Source of the DNA: Euborellia annulipes | Lineage: Eukaryota > Arthropoda > Insecta > Dermaptera > Anisolabididae | DNA: 64,000 nucleotides | Direction of reading: 5' to 3' | Assembly: GCA_023213315.1 (NCBI GenBank) | Contig: JAKCPI010011566.1 | Span: 108,747-172,746, forward strand | Shown: positions 11,099 to 22,968 of the stretch, in pieces | Layout: each line of letters opens with the position of its first letter | How positions within the stretch are numbered: position 1 is the stretch's first letter | Program-made: the position numbers and the translations under genes | The notes under the pieces: model-generated | What the model was told of the DNA's origin: nothing | Database searches by the model: none | What the model saw: the letters and a program-made list of their open reading frames with translations, nothing else

Positions 11099-11263
11099 TG
11101 TTTAAGGTCTTTTTCGGCATCTAGGACCATTTAGACCTATATATTTCAAATGATTGGTGCCAATTCAAATGAAATAAATTTTTCCCGCCTGGGACGGGAA
11201 GCGAACGCGGGACCCTAGGCACAAGAAGCTAATGTTTTCTCTCTGAGTCACGGGTCACGGGCA
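11099..11263 (-). mobile_element. tRNA-derived SINE (S1)
   Basis: Reverse copy with box B complement GGGAAGCGAACGCGGGACC and the body motif GATTGGTGCCAATTCAAATG. It abuts the end of the preceding ACTTTCTC element. Confidence 0.7.
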
Positions 11264-11924
11264 TATTATTATATTAATTAATAAAACGATTGTATAACTT
11301 ATAATCTTTATCCAAAAAGACCAGAAGAAAACAAGGTCAAATTTTATTTAATTAAAAAATTTCTTTGCTCTCAATGATTTATTTTTCAATTGATCTTGTG
11401 GCCTAATTAAAAATTGATTAGAAATGACCTTTAATTTAATTTAATAATTTTATAAAGTACAACACTTTGGAAGATATTAATACGTGAAAAAAAATGTGTG
11501 TTCTAAGAGAAAGTGAAATCCTATTTTTTTTGTATTTTGTAACATATTTTAATATATAACTAATCTAAGATTGTCTAATCCAGGGGTCATCTAAGTGGAC
11601 GATATCGACCCTTGAAGGTATATAATTAGGAATCGACGAATTCAATCGCAAATTTATTTTTTATTTATTTATTTATCGTCCCCACTTTCTTCTTCTTAAG
11701 TTGAAAATATGCATTGATAAGAATAAGGGCCGGTTGCATCAGTTCTAATTAACAAGCTATCCCTCGGATAAGCTAGTTGACTTAAACTTTAGAGTCTTTT
11801 CAATTGTAGTTAAACTAATCATATGATTAAACAACAGCCCAGATAGAAGTTAGTTAGCTAAGATCCAAAGTTCGGTATAAGGGGTGAAATTAGAAACAAT
11901 ACATTTTTGTTTATTATTATTTTT

Positions 11925-12710
11925 TTTACTTTTTCTTGCCTATATATGTAATACAATATATAGTCAGAAAGTATTGCGATCATGTCAAAAATTTTTGATG
12001 TCGAGATTTTGATGAATTACACGTTTTGAGATGCCCTGAGTCCGAAAAATAGGTTTTCCCAAAATGGTCTGTCTGTGAACAAAATATCTCAAGGACGAAA
12101 AAAACTAGAAGGCTGAAATTTCATATTTAAGTTAGGTACAGTGAGCGCCACAATTAAGTCCCCACCTGATAGCTAGAGACTTAAGTATATGGTAAATAGT
12201 GAAATAATTTTAAATTTGAAAAGGTAAAATAAATTCATCTGTAACATACCTTTTACCTTTTCGGTCATTAAAATTATTTCACCATATACCATATACTTAA
12301 GGCTCTAGCTATCAGGTGGGGACTTAATTGTGGCGCTCACTGTACCCCTCTGGGACGTGATACGTAGCTTTTAAACCAAATTGCCCAAAAAGTACTAGTA
12401 CTTTTTCAGTTTTTTTTTTTTCGATTTTCTAAAAATTGGATCTAACAATTTTGATTAAAATTCATAAATTAACTATTTTTTAGATGCTCATATAAATTTA
12501 TATCATTAAAATTTTTTTGTTTGAAGTACACTTTACTGCTGTGGACGTATACGTAGCTCAGTGTCAAGTGGTCAAGCTTGGAATTAAGGTGCTATGGGCA
12601 AATAAATATACCTCGACACAAAAAAATCTGGTGTGACAGCAGAGTACACAACTTTCGACCGAAGGTAAGAGAAAGTTATGTATTGTGCGTTAAGTCACAC
12701 CAGATTTTTA
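11925..12710 (+). mobile_element. ACTTTCTC-family element carrying a nested mariner MITE
   Basis: Both hairpin ends are present: TTTACTTTTTCTTGCC on the left, AAAAAATCTGGTGTGAC...GTCACACCAGATTTTT on the right. The GGTACCCC block is split by the MITE at 12139-12342. Without the insertion it would be about 580 bp. Confidence 0.8.
12139..12342. mobile_element. mariner-type MITE, 204 bp, TA duplication
   Basis: Ends CAGTGAGCGCCACAATTAAG and its complement, flanked by TA on both sides (12137-12138, 12343-12344). Almost the entire element is one palindrome. Removing it and one TA restores the host element's GGTACCCC. Related copies are at 34103 and 62559. Confidence 0.88.
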
Positions 12711-12980
12711 CTTTTATTTTTTTAATAAATTATATAAATGAGTTCTTTATTAAGTTGGTAACTTCGCAAAACCTTCCTTATACCTCAGATAGCTAATTAT
12801 ACTGTATGTGAAAAAACACATTTTTTAACTTGAAGGTTAAATTTGTTCTTGCCCTAAGTCTTTGAATTATTAGGTGACCTTGATGCAAAGAATCTATGAG
12901 TAAATTCTGGACGATATTACTCAAAAAATTTGAGGCATTTCCTTTCTGAATTGCATTCTCAAGCTGGTATATGGTCGAAC

Positions 12981-13193
12981 CAGTGGGGATTAATGCAATT
13001 TTGTCGGGGGGGCGGTTTTTTTTATTTAAGGACGTAGCATCTATGGTATTTAGACCCCTTTCCTATTTATTTAAATTGATTGGTAACAAATTCAATTGAA
13101 ATTAAAGCCGGAAATATAATTTCTTTAGATTATAGTTTTTTAAATTGTGAATTTTTCCGGGGCGACGCCCCCTCCCCCCTTAATCCGCCCCTG
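12981..13193. mobile_element. DNA transposon remnant with nested SINE
   Basis: Ends CAGTGGGGATTAA and TTAATCCGCCCCTG are inverted. ATATGGTCGAA occurs immediately outside both ends (12969-12979; 13194-13204), a direct repeat longer than the usual 8 bp. A truncated S1 SINE (about 13021-13110, minus) lies inside. Confidence 0.55.
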
Positions 13194-13204
13194 ATATGGT
13201 CGAA

Positions 13205-13905
13205 TCTGATATCAGTTATGTTAATTGTATTATAACAAAGCAGAGAAACCAATTGAGTGGAACTCCGGAGCGATTTAAGATTGAAACTAACAAAATGCGA
13301 ACCAAACAATACCAAGCATCATCATCATTGATTATCCTGATTCGAGATCTTAGTTGTTAAAATAAAATTTATTTTCAGAAATAGTCTTTTAGTATGAATA
13401 TCACGAATTCAAACGGAATGTTAGTATGAAGAAGACTTTCTTTAGGAATTTAACCCAACACTTATGACAGCAATAGATCAAGGAGAAATGATACTTGATC
13501 TGAAGTTCAAATGGAAAATAACAAAATATCTTTTAGACAAGTGTTTTTCAGTAGAGCATGTAATAACATAAAGAAGAGAGAAGGTCGCGAAGATAAAAAA
13601 AAAAAAAAATTATTGAAACCGAAAAAAAGTCAAAGAGAAATATGAATAATCGAAAACAATGCGAATAAAATTTAGAGTTAGATGAAATGTTTAATTTTTA
13701 TTTATTATAGAATTTAGGTGAAATAACGAGAGGCTCTTTCATTCTCTCTTGTAAAAAAAGTTGCAAAAATTAACATAAACAAGTACAAGAAAAAACATTT
13801 AAAAAATTACAAAATTAATCCAAAGGTATAGTTATATTGCAAAAAAAAAATCAACTGAGACTCAATTGAATTGAAGAGACCTTCATTTCTAAAAAAAAAA
13901 AAAAT
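13205..13905. other. Intronic stretch without recognised repeats
   Basis: Mixed AT-rich sequence with no conserved open frame, palindrome or repeat-family match that I could see. Confidence 0.5.
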
Positions 13906-13910
13906 AAAAT

Positions 13911-14350
13911 GGTCACATCAGTAGAGTGTAGTTCAAACAATTTTCACGAAAAATTTTACTGATATACATTTTTAAAGAGCATCCAAAAAAAAAATAGTTT
14001 ATTTATGAATTTTAATCAAAATCGTTGGAGCGAATTTTGAGAAAATCAAAAGAAAAAAAAAAACTGAAAAAGTACCTCAGTAAAGTACTAATACTTTTTA
14101 GCTGATTTTGGTCAAAAGCTTATTTTCACCCCTTGGGAGGGTGCCTAACTCAGATATAAAATTTCAACCTCCTAGCTCTTTTCGTTCCTGAGATATTTTG
14201 TTCACAGACAACACAGACCAATTTGCGGGACCTACTTTTTTGGACTCAGGGGACCTCAAAACGTGTATATCCATTAAAATCTCGACATCGAATTTTTGAC
14301 ATGATCGCAATACTTTCTATATATATTTCATATATAGGGTAAGAGAAAGT
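13911..14350 (-). mobile_element. ACTTTCTC-family element, right hairpin lost
   Basis: Reverse copy retaining GTAAAGTACTAATAC, CACTCAGATATAAAATTTCAA-type and GACTCAGGGGACCTCAAAAC blocks. It ends GGGTAAGAGAAAGTAAA. The ATCTGG end is missing. Confidence 0.7.
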
Positions 14351-14354
14351 AAAC

Positions 14355-15025
14355 AATATAATAGGGTAGCTACACAACCAACATTAAAACAAGGGAGGGA
14401 GGGAAGAAAAAAAATTTTAGATCTTAGAGTGGTGCGAAATGTGTATTTCATTTCCGACCCCGCATTTTGTATAAAATTTTGCCGCGAGCTGTTATCTATT
14501 TTTTGAAGAAAGTCTTATATTTATTTTATTTCTTTGAATTTGGTGACCCACAAAACTTTCCTCGCGACCCATGTAGGGTCGCGACCCACGGTTATCAGTT
14601 AGCTTCAATGAAATAATATTGCATTTTTGATTTCTAGAAAAACCTTGATTTACGAAAATAATCGGGAAGTATACTCGTAATTCAAAATGGAAACATATAA
14701 TTTATTCCACAACCCAAGAATATATATAAAATAACACCGAAAGGAACAGACTTCATTCGAAACAAAATACAATAAAGTATAAATAAAATATTTATTTAAC
14801 GACTTTCACTATCTCTAGCGGTTGATAATTGGTAATTCACTTTCTTTAAAAGTGAATTTAACGAGTAACTTATCCAATTTTACTTTTTATTTCGACGATA
14901 AAATTAAAAATTTTTGCTTATCTTCCATGTAAATCTAAAAAATTATTGTAAATTTATTTCCTGCAGTTTTTTAGATTATTTTATGAATTATCACCAGAGA
15001 CTAAATTGATAATATTATTAAATAC
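14355..15025. other. Intronic stretch, no gene; one possible hAT end
   Basis: Contains CGACCCATGTAGGGTCGCGACCCACGG-like sequence (about 14566-14592) resembling one end of a hAT element, but no partner end was found. The rest is AT-rich unique sequence. Confidence 0.4.
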
Positions 15026-15029
15026 TAAT

Positions 15030-15185
15030 GGCCACCAAGTTATTTAAAGCCAGAGGTAAAGTATTAACTTTTTGAGGATTCGCTTCCCGTTCGAATCAAG
15101 TAAAATTTATTTCAAAAAAATTGGCTTCCAATTTTAATTTAAATGGCCTCAGAACTCAAAAAAGAGCAAAAATATTTTAAGGACC
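15030..15185 (+). mobile_element. Diverged tRNA-derived SINE (S1)
   Basis: Retains GATTCGCTTCCCGTTCGAATC (box B region), the AATTGGCTTCCAATTTT.AATT body motif and AAATGGCCTC. The ends are poorly preserved. Confidence 0.5.
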
Positions 15186-15246
15186 AATCTGATATATTAG
15201 GGTATAAAACTGATTATTTTTGTATATTTGTTTGGGAAATAATTTG

Positions 15247-15920
15247 TTTTACTTTCTCATACCTCCATATATGTTAATATATATAGAGAGAAAGTATTGG
15301 ATTCATGTCAAAAATTCAATATCGAGATTTTGATGTGAATACACGTTTTTCCAAAAAAGTGGATCCGTCAAAATGATGTCTCTGGGATCAAAATAAAGTA
15401 TGGTAGAAATGAGCTACAAGGATGAAATTTTATATTTAAGTTAACTACCCCCTGGCACGAGAATGTAAGCTTTTAAATAAAATCGGTCAACTACTTTAAT
15501 GATACTTCAATTTTTTTCGATTTAGTAAAAATTTGATCTAATGATTTTTATTAAAATTCATAAATCAATTATTTTTTACAAGATTTCATATTTTGCCTTC
15601 AAAATTGTTTGAAGTACACTTTATTCCTGTACTTCATAGTAAAGATAGGATAAATAGTTACCATGGTTATAAATTTTACATCTTGAATATTAATGTACCG
15701 TACTGTCGGAAACTAAATATATGTCGACACAAAAAAATCCGGTGTGACAAGCACAAAACCTAATTTTTAATTTCCGAAGGTAAGAGAAAATTGTGTGCTG
15801 TGCAACCAGTCACTCCAGATGTTTTATTTAATAAATGAAATATATATATCTATCAAAATCTCGACATGATCGCAATACTTTCTATGATTTCTATTATATA
15901 TATATAGGTAAGAGAAAGTA
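15247..15920 (+). mobile_element. ACTTTCTC-family element plus short inverted fragment
   Basis: The full copy runs from TTTACTTTCTCATACC to CAGTCACTCCAGAT (about 15820). Some 20 bases on, a reverse fragment (about 15845-15920) repeats only the left end and stops at GGTAAGAGAAAGTAAAAA, so the pair forms a large stem. Confidence 0.75.
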
Positions 15921-16451
15921 AAAAATATTTCATCTATTTGCAAAAAAACCTATTAAATATTGCAAAATTGTGTGTGTTTGAACAATCATTTCAAGTAGAT
16001 TTATGAAATATGTTCAAGAACCGTGTCGATTTTTTGAGTCAAAATGACGCATGAAAGAGAATTAACAAGTATTATATCTGATTTGTAATTGAAGAGATCT
16101 ATGATATAAAATTCCTACCCAATTCATTTAAAATAATATTAATTAATTAATTGTATCGTCATTTAGGCAATACAAAAAATTTAATCTGACCTAGAAAAGT
16201 AAGGTGATGAAATGCATAAGTCCTAATGTTATTTGGAAGGGCGAGGGGGCAATGCTCTTTCTAAATGTAGTCCAAGGACGTCCAATTATTTTATTTTAAT
16301 ATAAGTATGACCCATTTGTTCGAAATTTATGGAGGTAGTTTGATCCCCTAAAGATTTCGAGGAAAAATTTGAAATAATAAAGTTATAAATATTAATAACT
16401 GAGGGTATATAAAATTTGAACTAGTAAGTAACTAAAAGAGAATTTATTTTT

Positions 16452-17180
16452 TAAAATCTGGTGGGATGGTCGCACAAATTTCAGCCGATAGAAGATGTAA
16501 AATTTACAAACATGAAAAAAATTTATATTTTATATTAATTAATTAGATCTTCTTCTATCTTGGCCTTATCCCTATATGGGGTCGGCAAAATTAGTTTATA
16601 AAAAAATAAGACAGAGAGAAAAGCAAGTCTCACGGCCTGACGCTTGATGTGAAAAAAGGCTGACATAAAGGAAAGGAAGAAATGCCAGCCTTAGCTCGGG
16701 TAATTCGTGGTTGCAATCCACGGTCTCACTAGAAGTAAGCCCCTGAGTGTATTAATTAATTAGATAAAATTTATTTATATTTTGTTATAATGTCAACCAT
16801 TTCTCCTATCTTTCCTATGAAGTACAAGAGTAAAGTGTGCTTCAAATAATTTTGAGAGCAAATTGAGAAATATATTTTAAAGAGAATCTAAAAAATAATT
16901 GATTTTTAATCAAAATCGTGAGAGCGAATTTTGTGAAAAACTAATAAAGTACAACAATAAAGTAGTAGTACTTTATGATCGATTGTGTTCAAAAAATTAT
17001 TTTCATGCCTCAGAGGGGTGCCTAACTTAAATATAAAATTTCAAACTTGTAGCTCATTCCATTCTTGCTTTAAATTGAAACAGACCCACTTTTTTTCAGA
17101 CTCAGGGGACCTCAAAACATGTATTTCCATCAAAATTTTGACACCGAATTTTTTACATGAGACCAATACTTTATATAATG
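16452..17180 (-). mobile_element. ACTTTCTC-family element split by a retroposon
   Basis: A reverse copy starting AAAATCTGGTGGGATGG is interrupted at 16549-16749 and resumes TTATATTTTGTTATAATG.CAACC. It ends near AATGAGAAAGTATTGG, where a second, oppositely oriented copy begins. Confidence 0.65.
16549..16749. mobile_element. Retroposon-like insertion with 16-bp direct repeat
   Basis: Flanked by TATTAATTAATTAGAT (16533-16548 and 16750-16765). The insert runs from CTTCTTCTATCTTGGCC to GCCCCTGAGTG and shares GCCAGCCTTAGCTCGGGTAA with copies at 17612, 10100, 21115 and 31930. The copy at 17612 also ends in ATTAATTAATT, so part of the direct repeat may be an element tail rather than target. Confidence 0.6.
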
Positions 17181-17258
17181 AGAAAGTATTGGATTTTCAG
17201 GTCCCCGAGTCTAAAAAAGTAGGTCTGAGTCCAATTTAAAGCAAGAAGGGAATGAGCA

Positions 17259-17519
17259 CAATAGCGTAACTAGGTGGGGGCGAAGGGGGGGCGCTTGCCC
17301 CCCCTCCGCCCCAGGCGCTTCAAGCCTTTGGCGCCCCTCGAATCGACATAGGCGCCCTAGGGTATCTAAAATATAGACTATGGACGGTGATTTTATCATA
17401 TTCTTTCAATAGATTCTCCAAAAAATTGATAGATTTTTTTAAAATTATATTACAACTTAAAAAATGGCGCCCTAGTTGAGCTTCGCCCCCTCCGCCCTCA
17501 AAGGCTAGTTACGCCGCTG
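17259..17519. mobile_element. hAT-type MITE, 261 bp, exact 8-bp TSD
   Basis: Ends CAATAGCGTAACTAG and CTAGTTACGCCGCTG are flanked by AATGAGCA (17251-17258; 17520-17527). The interior carries G-rich then C-rich tracts. It interrupts an ACTTTCTC-family fragment. Confidence 0.87.
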
Positions 17520-17572
17520 AATGAGCAAGGTTAAAATTTTATATTTATGTTAGGCACTTCTCTAAGGCATGG

Positions 17573-17740
17573 AAATAATCTTTTGAACACAAAATAATCT
17601 TTTGAACACAAAACCCGTCTCACGGCCTGAGGCTTGATGTGAAAAAAGGCTGACATAAAGGAAAGGAAGAAATGCCAGCCTTAGCTCGGGTAATTCGTGG
17701 TTGCCATCCACGTTCTCATTAGAAGTGAGCCCCTGAGTGT
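17573..17740. mobile_element. Second copy of the 16549 retroposon, next to a 20-bp direct repeat
   Basis: AATAATCTTTTGAACACAAA occurs twice in a row (17573-17611). The retroposon body follows (CGTCTCACGGCCTGAGGCTT to GAGCCCCTGAGTG), about 95% like the right two thirds of the 16549 copy. Confidence 0.6.
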
Positions 17741-17874
17741 ATTAATTAATTAATTAAATGTTTCGGACATAGAGTACTAGTACTTTATTGCTGTACTTTT
17801 ACAGTTTTTTCAATTTTCTTAAAATTCGCTCTAACGATTATATATATATATAGGTAAGAGAAAGTAAAAAGTAT

Positions 17875-19300
17875 CTCAAAGTAATGAAAGTGAATAATGG
17901 AAAAATTTCGAATTTTATAATTTTGAAAAATTTTAATTAAGTTTTTTTCAAATTGATTAGATCACGGATTCCCAAATTTAAATTAAAGGGTGTTTCAGTT
18001 TTTTAATCAATGTTTTTTTTTTTTTTCGCGAAAAACGGAAAAGAATTTGTTTTTATTTTCTAAGCTACTTTCATCACTAATTATTTCTTCTCTGAAATTT
18101 TTAGTTTTTTTTTTTAATGAACCTGACATCAATGTCATCGCTCGGACTTTCTCCTCCTTGAACAAAAATGTAAACAGAGTTGAGGCCGAAATGGACGAGT
18201 CTTATACGTATTTTCCTTAAGAAATAAATCAAAATATTGATAGTATGGAATTTTTTTTTCTTTGTTTATTATTTTCTGCTTCTGTAGTCCAGTTATTTTC
18301 TGTTTTTGATTGTTGAATGAAAATTGTGAAAAAGAGAATCTCTAATCGTGTTAAAATAAATTTAAAAGTGATGTTTAACGACAGAAACAAAACAAAAAAT
18401 CTGGTATGACTGACGCACAGCACACAACTTTCTCTTACCCATTCAAGGCACCATGTATGTCTATCAAAATCTCAACATCCAATTTTTGACATGACCGCCA
18501 ATACATATATATTTCATATAGGGTAAGAGAAAGTAATAAATAATTCCAGTAGATTCATTTGATTATAGGATTAAAAAATTTTTGATAAAATAAATACATA
18601 ATTTACAGTCTCGTATAATGTATAAGACATTCAAGGTAATGTTTCGGTTCTGTTAAAAACCATCTTCATGTGTCCGATATTTTTTCGCGTCAATTTATTA
18701 TTAAAAATGTTAAATCTAACATATTTTTATTCGATTATAGTTTATTATAATTATATAGAGCAGTCGGTTTACTGAATGAATATAAAAAAATGAATAAATA
18801 ATTAATTTATCGTAATTGCGTTAAGGTAATTCTTAACCACAAGACATTCTCTCAGACAAGAGTCCCAGAAATAAGACCTTGGAAAAGAAAGGCACCACCT
18901 CTTTAGAGTTTAAAGTAGAACACTTAGGAGAGGATTGGAGTAAAAAAAATACCGGGACAAATATTTTTTTGTGTCTCATTTATCAAATTCTTTTTTTTTA
19001 TTTCACTTAAATTGATCCATTTTAAACTTCGTAATTTGACCGAGAGCTGCTTGACCAGTTTAAATTACTTAGTATCTATTAGTATTAATATATAATATTA
19101 ATAAGTGTGAGATTGTATAAATTTCAATCAACATTCCATTCATAAAAATATTTTTTTTTTAGACATTTTTAGATAAGTTATACAGGCTAATGTATTTTTT
19201 ATAGTTTTTTAATAAATGGCATAGCATATAAAATTTATCTGTTCGAATATGCAAGGGCCCCTTTCTCGCTACTGCGTATAAATTTTTTTTTAAGAAAAAT
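17875..19300. other. AT-rich intronic stretch with one short ACTTTCTC remnant
   Basis: Only the fragment at 18394-18536 is recognisable: a reverse copy in which AAAAAATCTGGTATGAC...ACTTTCTCTTACCC is fused to the left-end block ATCAAAATCTCAACATC and GGGTAAGAGAAAGTA, deleting about 500 bases. The remainder shows no feature. Confidence 0.55.
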
Positions 19301-19304
19301 TACC

Positions 19305-19590
19305 GTCTGGAAAATATACTTCCTGGATCAGACACCGAGTTAATTTTATTTTGAGAATGTCAATGTCAATTCCAATCCTCCTTTGTCCCCATGACCCCCC
19401 GTGATTGAAACAAGTTCCCTGCGTCCATCATCCCCAAAACCTACAATCTTCGAACTTTTAAGTCTAATCTCAACAGGCATCTTCTCAGTTCCCGCAGTTG
19501 AGTTCCCATTTTGATTTTATTTTCTTCCTGGCGCATGTGACCACTGGTCATTATAGGTCTTCTGACCTTATGCACCCATTCCAAAAAAAA
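19305..19590 (+). mobile_element. Non-LTR retrotransposon 3' end, second copy
   Basis: Shares CTTCTCAGTTCCCGCAGTTG, TTTTATTTTCTTCCTGG and GGTCTTCTGACCTTATGC with 650-939. It ends in a short A-rich tail (CCATTCCAAAAAAAAG). Confidence 0.55.
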
Positions 19591-19957
19591 GAATAATTTT
19601 TAAATTAATCCAGATTAATTAGTACTTGACTGAAGTAGTTATTCAGTTTTTCAATTTTTTCAAAATTGGCTCAAACGATTTTGATTAAAATCCATAAATC
19701 AATTATTTTTTTAGATGCTCTTTAAATAGTATATGAATAAGTTTTTTCCTAAAACATGTTTGAAGTACACTTTGCTGATGTAGTATTTCAGATTTTTATC
19801 TATATAAAACGCTGTGAAATTCAAATGGATTTTTCAAATGCATTTATCGGCTGTTCCTTTCAAAGACACAATCTCTATGGCGATTTACAATATACATACA
19901 TATTTTTTGCTTGGAGGGAAAGTGGTGTAGGTTTTCCGTGAAACATATTTATAAGTA

Positions 19958-20235
19958 AAATTTAGATTTAGTATATGTGAGGTTTCACTAAGTTATAAAT
20001 GAAAGAAATATTGAATTTCTAACTCGATATATTTCGGGCTTAGATGCTACCAGGCAGGCTTAGATAGGAGTCCTATCTAAGCCTGCCTGGTAGCATCTAT
20101 TCTCTTTTATTCGCTCAGTCACATGTACTCCTGAAGATGGGTTAATAGCCCGAAATATATCGAGTTAGAAATTCAATATTTCTTTCATTTATAACTTTTA
20201 GTGAAACCTCACATATACTAAATAATTTTACTTAC
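19958..20235 (+). repeat. Foldback element with hammerhead-like core and nested perfect hairpin
   Basis: The long arms (TTAGTATATGTGAGGTTTCA through TATATTTCGGGCT) are near-perfect complements. Between them a second palindrome with 28-bp arms (AGATGCTACCAGGCAGGCTT...) sits at about 20043-20100. The core CTGAAGA (20131-20137), GGG/CCC stem II and GAAA (20152-20155) follows. Confidence 0.7.
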
Positions 20236-20404
20236 ATACATATTAATTACATGTTAATTACAAATCATACATGTTAATTTCAAATCACAAGGGGTACCAA
20301 TTTTTAACATTTAAAAAAATTGTTTTCAATTCTAATAAAATTTTGTATTTAGTTAGGTATTGTGAATATAAGATTAAAATTGTGAATATAAGATTAAAAT
20401 TTTG

Positions 20405-20512
20405 GAAAACAAAAAAAATCTGGTGTGACAGCACAGTACACGTTTTTTGATTTCCGAAGCTAAGAGAAAGTTATGTGTTGTGCGCTAAAACGTCTACAAA
20501 AGATTTTTTTTA
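20405..20512 (+). mobile_element. Isolated right-end hairpin of the ACTTTCTC family
   Basis: AAAATCTGGTGTGACAGCAC ... GTGTTGTGCGCT with GAAGCTAAGAGAAAGTTAT in the loop. The CCAGATTTTT arm is degenerate. Confidence 0.6.
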
Positions 20513-20514
20513 TA

Positions 20515-21480
20515 ATTAAATGTCAGTATTTAATCTGACGAAGAAAAGTTAAATATTCAATTTCCAGAATAGAACAAAAAGTATAATGCGTAAAAAGGCG
20601 TATATTTTTTTGTTCTTTAAGGATATCCAAACAAAATTTATATGTACTTTAGTTTAACTTTTCAACAAACAAGATTGATTTTTTTATAGAAGGTTTCGTT
20701 TTTTTTTTCATTAAATATTAAATATTTATTTAAAAAAAAGAACTTTGACATCAGCGACAATGAACTATTTGATTAAGTATTTATTTCTTCTCAAACAAAA
20801 TGTTAGAAGAAGAAAAAACTAGAACGAAGAAATGATGTAAGAATTCTAACCATGAAAATGGAGACGGTTATATTAAAATAAATTTAATTTATAGAGAAAT
20901 CTTTTTGAGTTGCTTAAGTTATGTATCCCCATTGACATAAGTGAAAAAAAAAAATTCTTTCAACATAAATATATTTTTATTAGGAATCCTAAACAAATAT
21001 TTAATAAATTGTTTTTTCCTATATAGGGTTATCAGATTTTACACAATTTAAAAAAAAAAATAAACAGACTGAAAATTTGTTGTAGGGGAAAGGAATCAAA
21101 TATGACGGCTGTAATGGGAAAGGGAAGGTCGTAAGGGAGAGGAAGAATGTCAGTCATAGCTCGGGAAACGCAGCGGGAAACGTGCTATAGTCGTATTTAT
21201 TCATAAAGAAATTATAAATTCCTGGTGATAAATCCTATTTTTTTCTCACAGGGTGAGGGATAAAACAACGTATTTTTTCAATGAAGAAGTAAAATGAATA
21301 TTTATAAAAATATTACACAAGATAAATGGCAAATGAATTCATAAGTGATTAGTGGCAAAATGATTAATGACTCTTTAATAAGTTATATTAGGCTTTTGAT
21401 TGTGCGAAGGATAATTAATAGAATACTACACTATAAAGAACAAAATTATATTTTTTTCTCAACCCTCGGGGGTTAAATTT
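20515..21480. other. Intronic stretch without clear features
   Basis: AT-rich. A short fragment of the 16549-type retroposon (AATGTCAGTCATAGCTCGGG, about 21146-21165) is the only family match. Confidence 0.5.
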
Positions 21481-21484
21481 ACAA

Positions 21485-22284
21485 ATCTGCTGTAGCTGGT
21501 TGCTCAGCACTAGCCTTTAGTAATTGAAAGTTGAGTTCTGTGCTTGTCACACCAGATTTTTGTGCCGACATATATTTAGTTTCCGGCGATATATTAAAAT
21601 TCATGATGTAAAGAGGGGGGGGTTTTATAATCATAGAAAAATAATAAATAAGAAATTATATATAATATTTAAGATATTATATATATCGCGTATATGAGCC
21701 GCGAAATTTATACAATTAAATATTTATTAATTCATATATCCGAAAAAATAAGGGTGCTGTGGTCCAGTGGTAGGGCACTCTGAGTACAAATCGGAGGATC
21801 CGTAGTTCGACTCCCGGCGGCACACCCTTATTTTTTCGGATATATGAATTAATAAATATTTAATCATAGAAAAATATTTATATTTCATTATCATGGCATC
21901 CATTTCTCCTATCTTTCTCATGAAGTACAAGTGTAAAGTGTGCTTCAAACAATTTTGAAGGTAAAATGGGAATATACATTTTAAAGAGCATTTTAAAAAT
22001 AATTGATTTTTGAATTATTAGAGCGAATTTTGAGAAAAACTCAAAAAGTACATCAGTAAAGTACTACGTCTTTTTGGCCTATTTTGATCAAAAGCCTCGC
22101 GTTAAATTCCATGGAAACAAATATAAAATTTCAACCTTCTAGCTATCTTCGTTCTTGAGATATTGTTCACAGACATTTGGCATTAAAAGATGTATTTCCA
22201 TTAAAATCTCAGTATCAAATTTTGGATATGAATCCAATACTTTCTCTCTATATACCTGTTATATTGATATATGTAGGTAAGAGA
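21485..22284 (-). mobile_element. ACTTTCTC-family element with nested tRNA-like foldback
   Basis: Reverse copy from the damaged right-end hairpin (CACACCAGATTTTTGTGCCG) to ATGTAGGTAAGAGAAAGTAAA. It is interrupted at 21715-21864 within the ATATTTATATTTCATTATC region. Confidence 0.75.
21715..21864 (+). mobile_element. Palindromic element enclosing a tRNA-like sequence (family S3)
   Basis: Perfect 42-bp inverted arms (21715-21756 and 21823-21864) enclose 66 bases resembling a tRNA gene: box A-like TGGTCCAGTGGTAGGG (21760-21774), box B GTTCGACTCC (21805-21814), and ends GTGCTG / CGGCGGCAC that can pair. The T-stem pairing is imperfect, so this is probably a tRNA-derived element and not a functional tRNA. 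A relative with an inverted tRNA pair is at 34440. Confidence 0.75.
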
Positions 22285-22420
22285 AAGTAAAAAGATATTT
22301 CCAAAAAAATAATAAACAAAATATTTTTTTATAATTCAGATAACAGAGTTAGTTTATACTATGTTATCAAAGTATGCAGTCTGATCCATTGCCGAAAGTA
22401 GTATAGGAAAAATATTTTTT

Positions 22421-22605
22421 GGGCCGGCGCCCTAGGATAAGGGTGGACCCCACCGCGAAATCTTGGAGGGTCTGGTTCTACTCCAGGGGGTGCAATTTCG
22501 CCCAAACATATCTCGCAAATTCACTATATATTGACTGGCTAATGAACAGTCTATTTGAGCATTGATTGAAAAAATTCCGTCCCTTTCATTCAAGGCTCTA
22601 TGTAG
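22421..22605 (+). mobile_element. SINE family S2, single tRNA-like head
   Basis: Head GCGCCCTAGGATAAGGGTGG with box B CTGGTTCTACTCC, body GACTGGCTAATGAACAGTCT, tail AAGGCTCTATGTAG. Flanks GGAAAAATATTT and AGAAAAAATATTT look like a slightly diverged target duplication. Confidence 0.7.
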
Positions 22606-22968
22606 AAAAAATATTTATTCGATTTTTTTTTATATTTGTTAAATAAAACAGAGTTGTTCTAAAAATAAAAGTTCTAATTAAACTCTGTGCTCATCATGCC
22701 AAAAATATCTTTGCCTATACTATACTTGATACTCATAGTAAAAAAAAAAAAATGCCTATTAAATAGGTAGTGAAATTGGAAAATCTAAGGTTAATTAAAA
22801 AAAAAAATTAAAGGGTTAAATTTTTCATGAGCACGAGAAAGCCTAACTCAAAAAAATATTAAAAATGGACATAGTACGAATAAAATTATTTAAAATATTC
22901 GTTTTAATGTGTTGATTAGAAATATAGGAGGAAATAAAGTCAAATTTAGAAAAATTTTCTCTCTATAT

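Noticed and set aside
21755..21824. Possible functional tRNA gene
   Set aside because: Boxes A and B are present, but T-stem pairing is poor, and the sequence is enclosed by mobile inverted arms with a rearranged relative at 34440.
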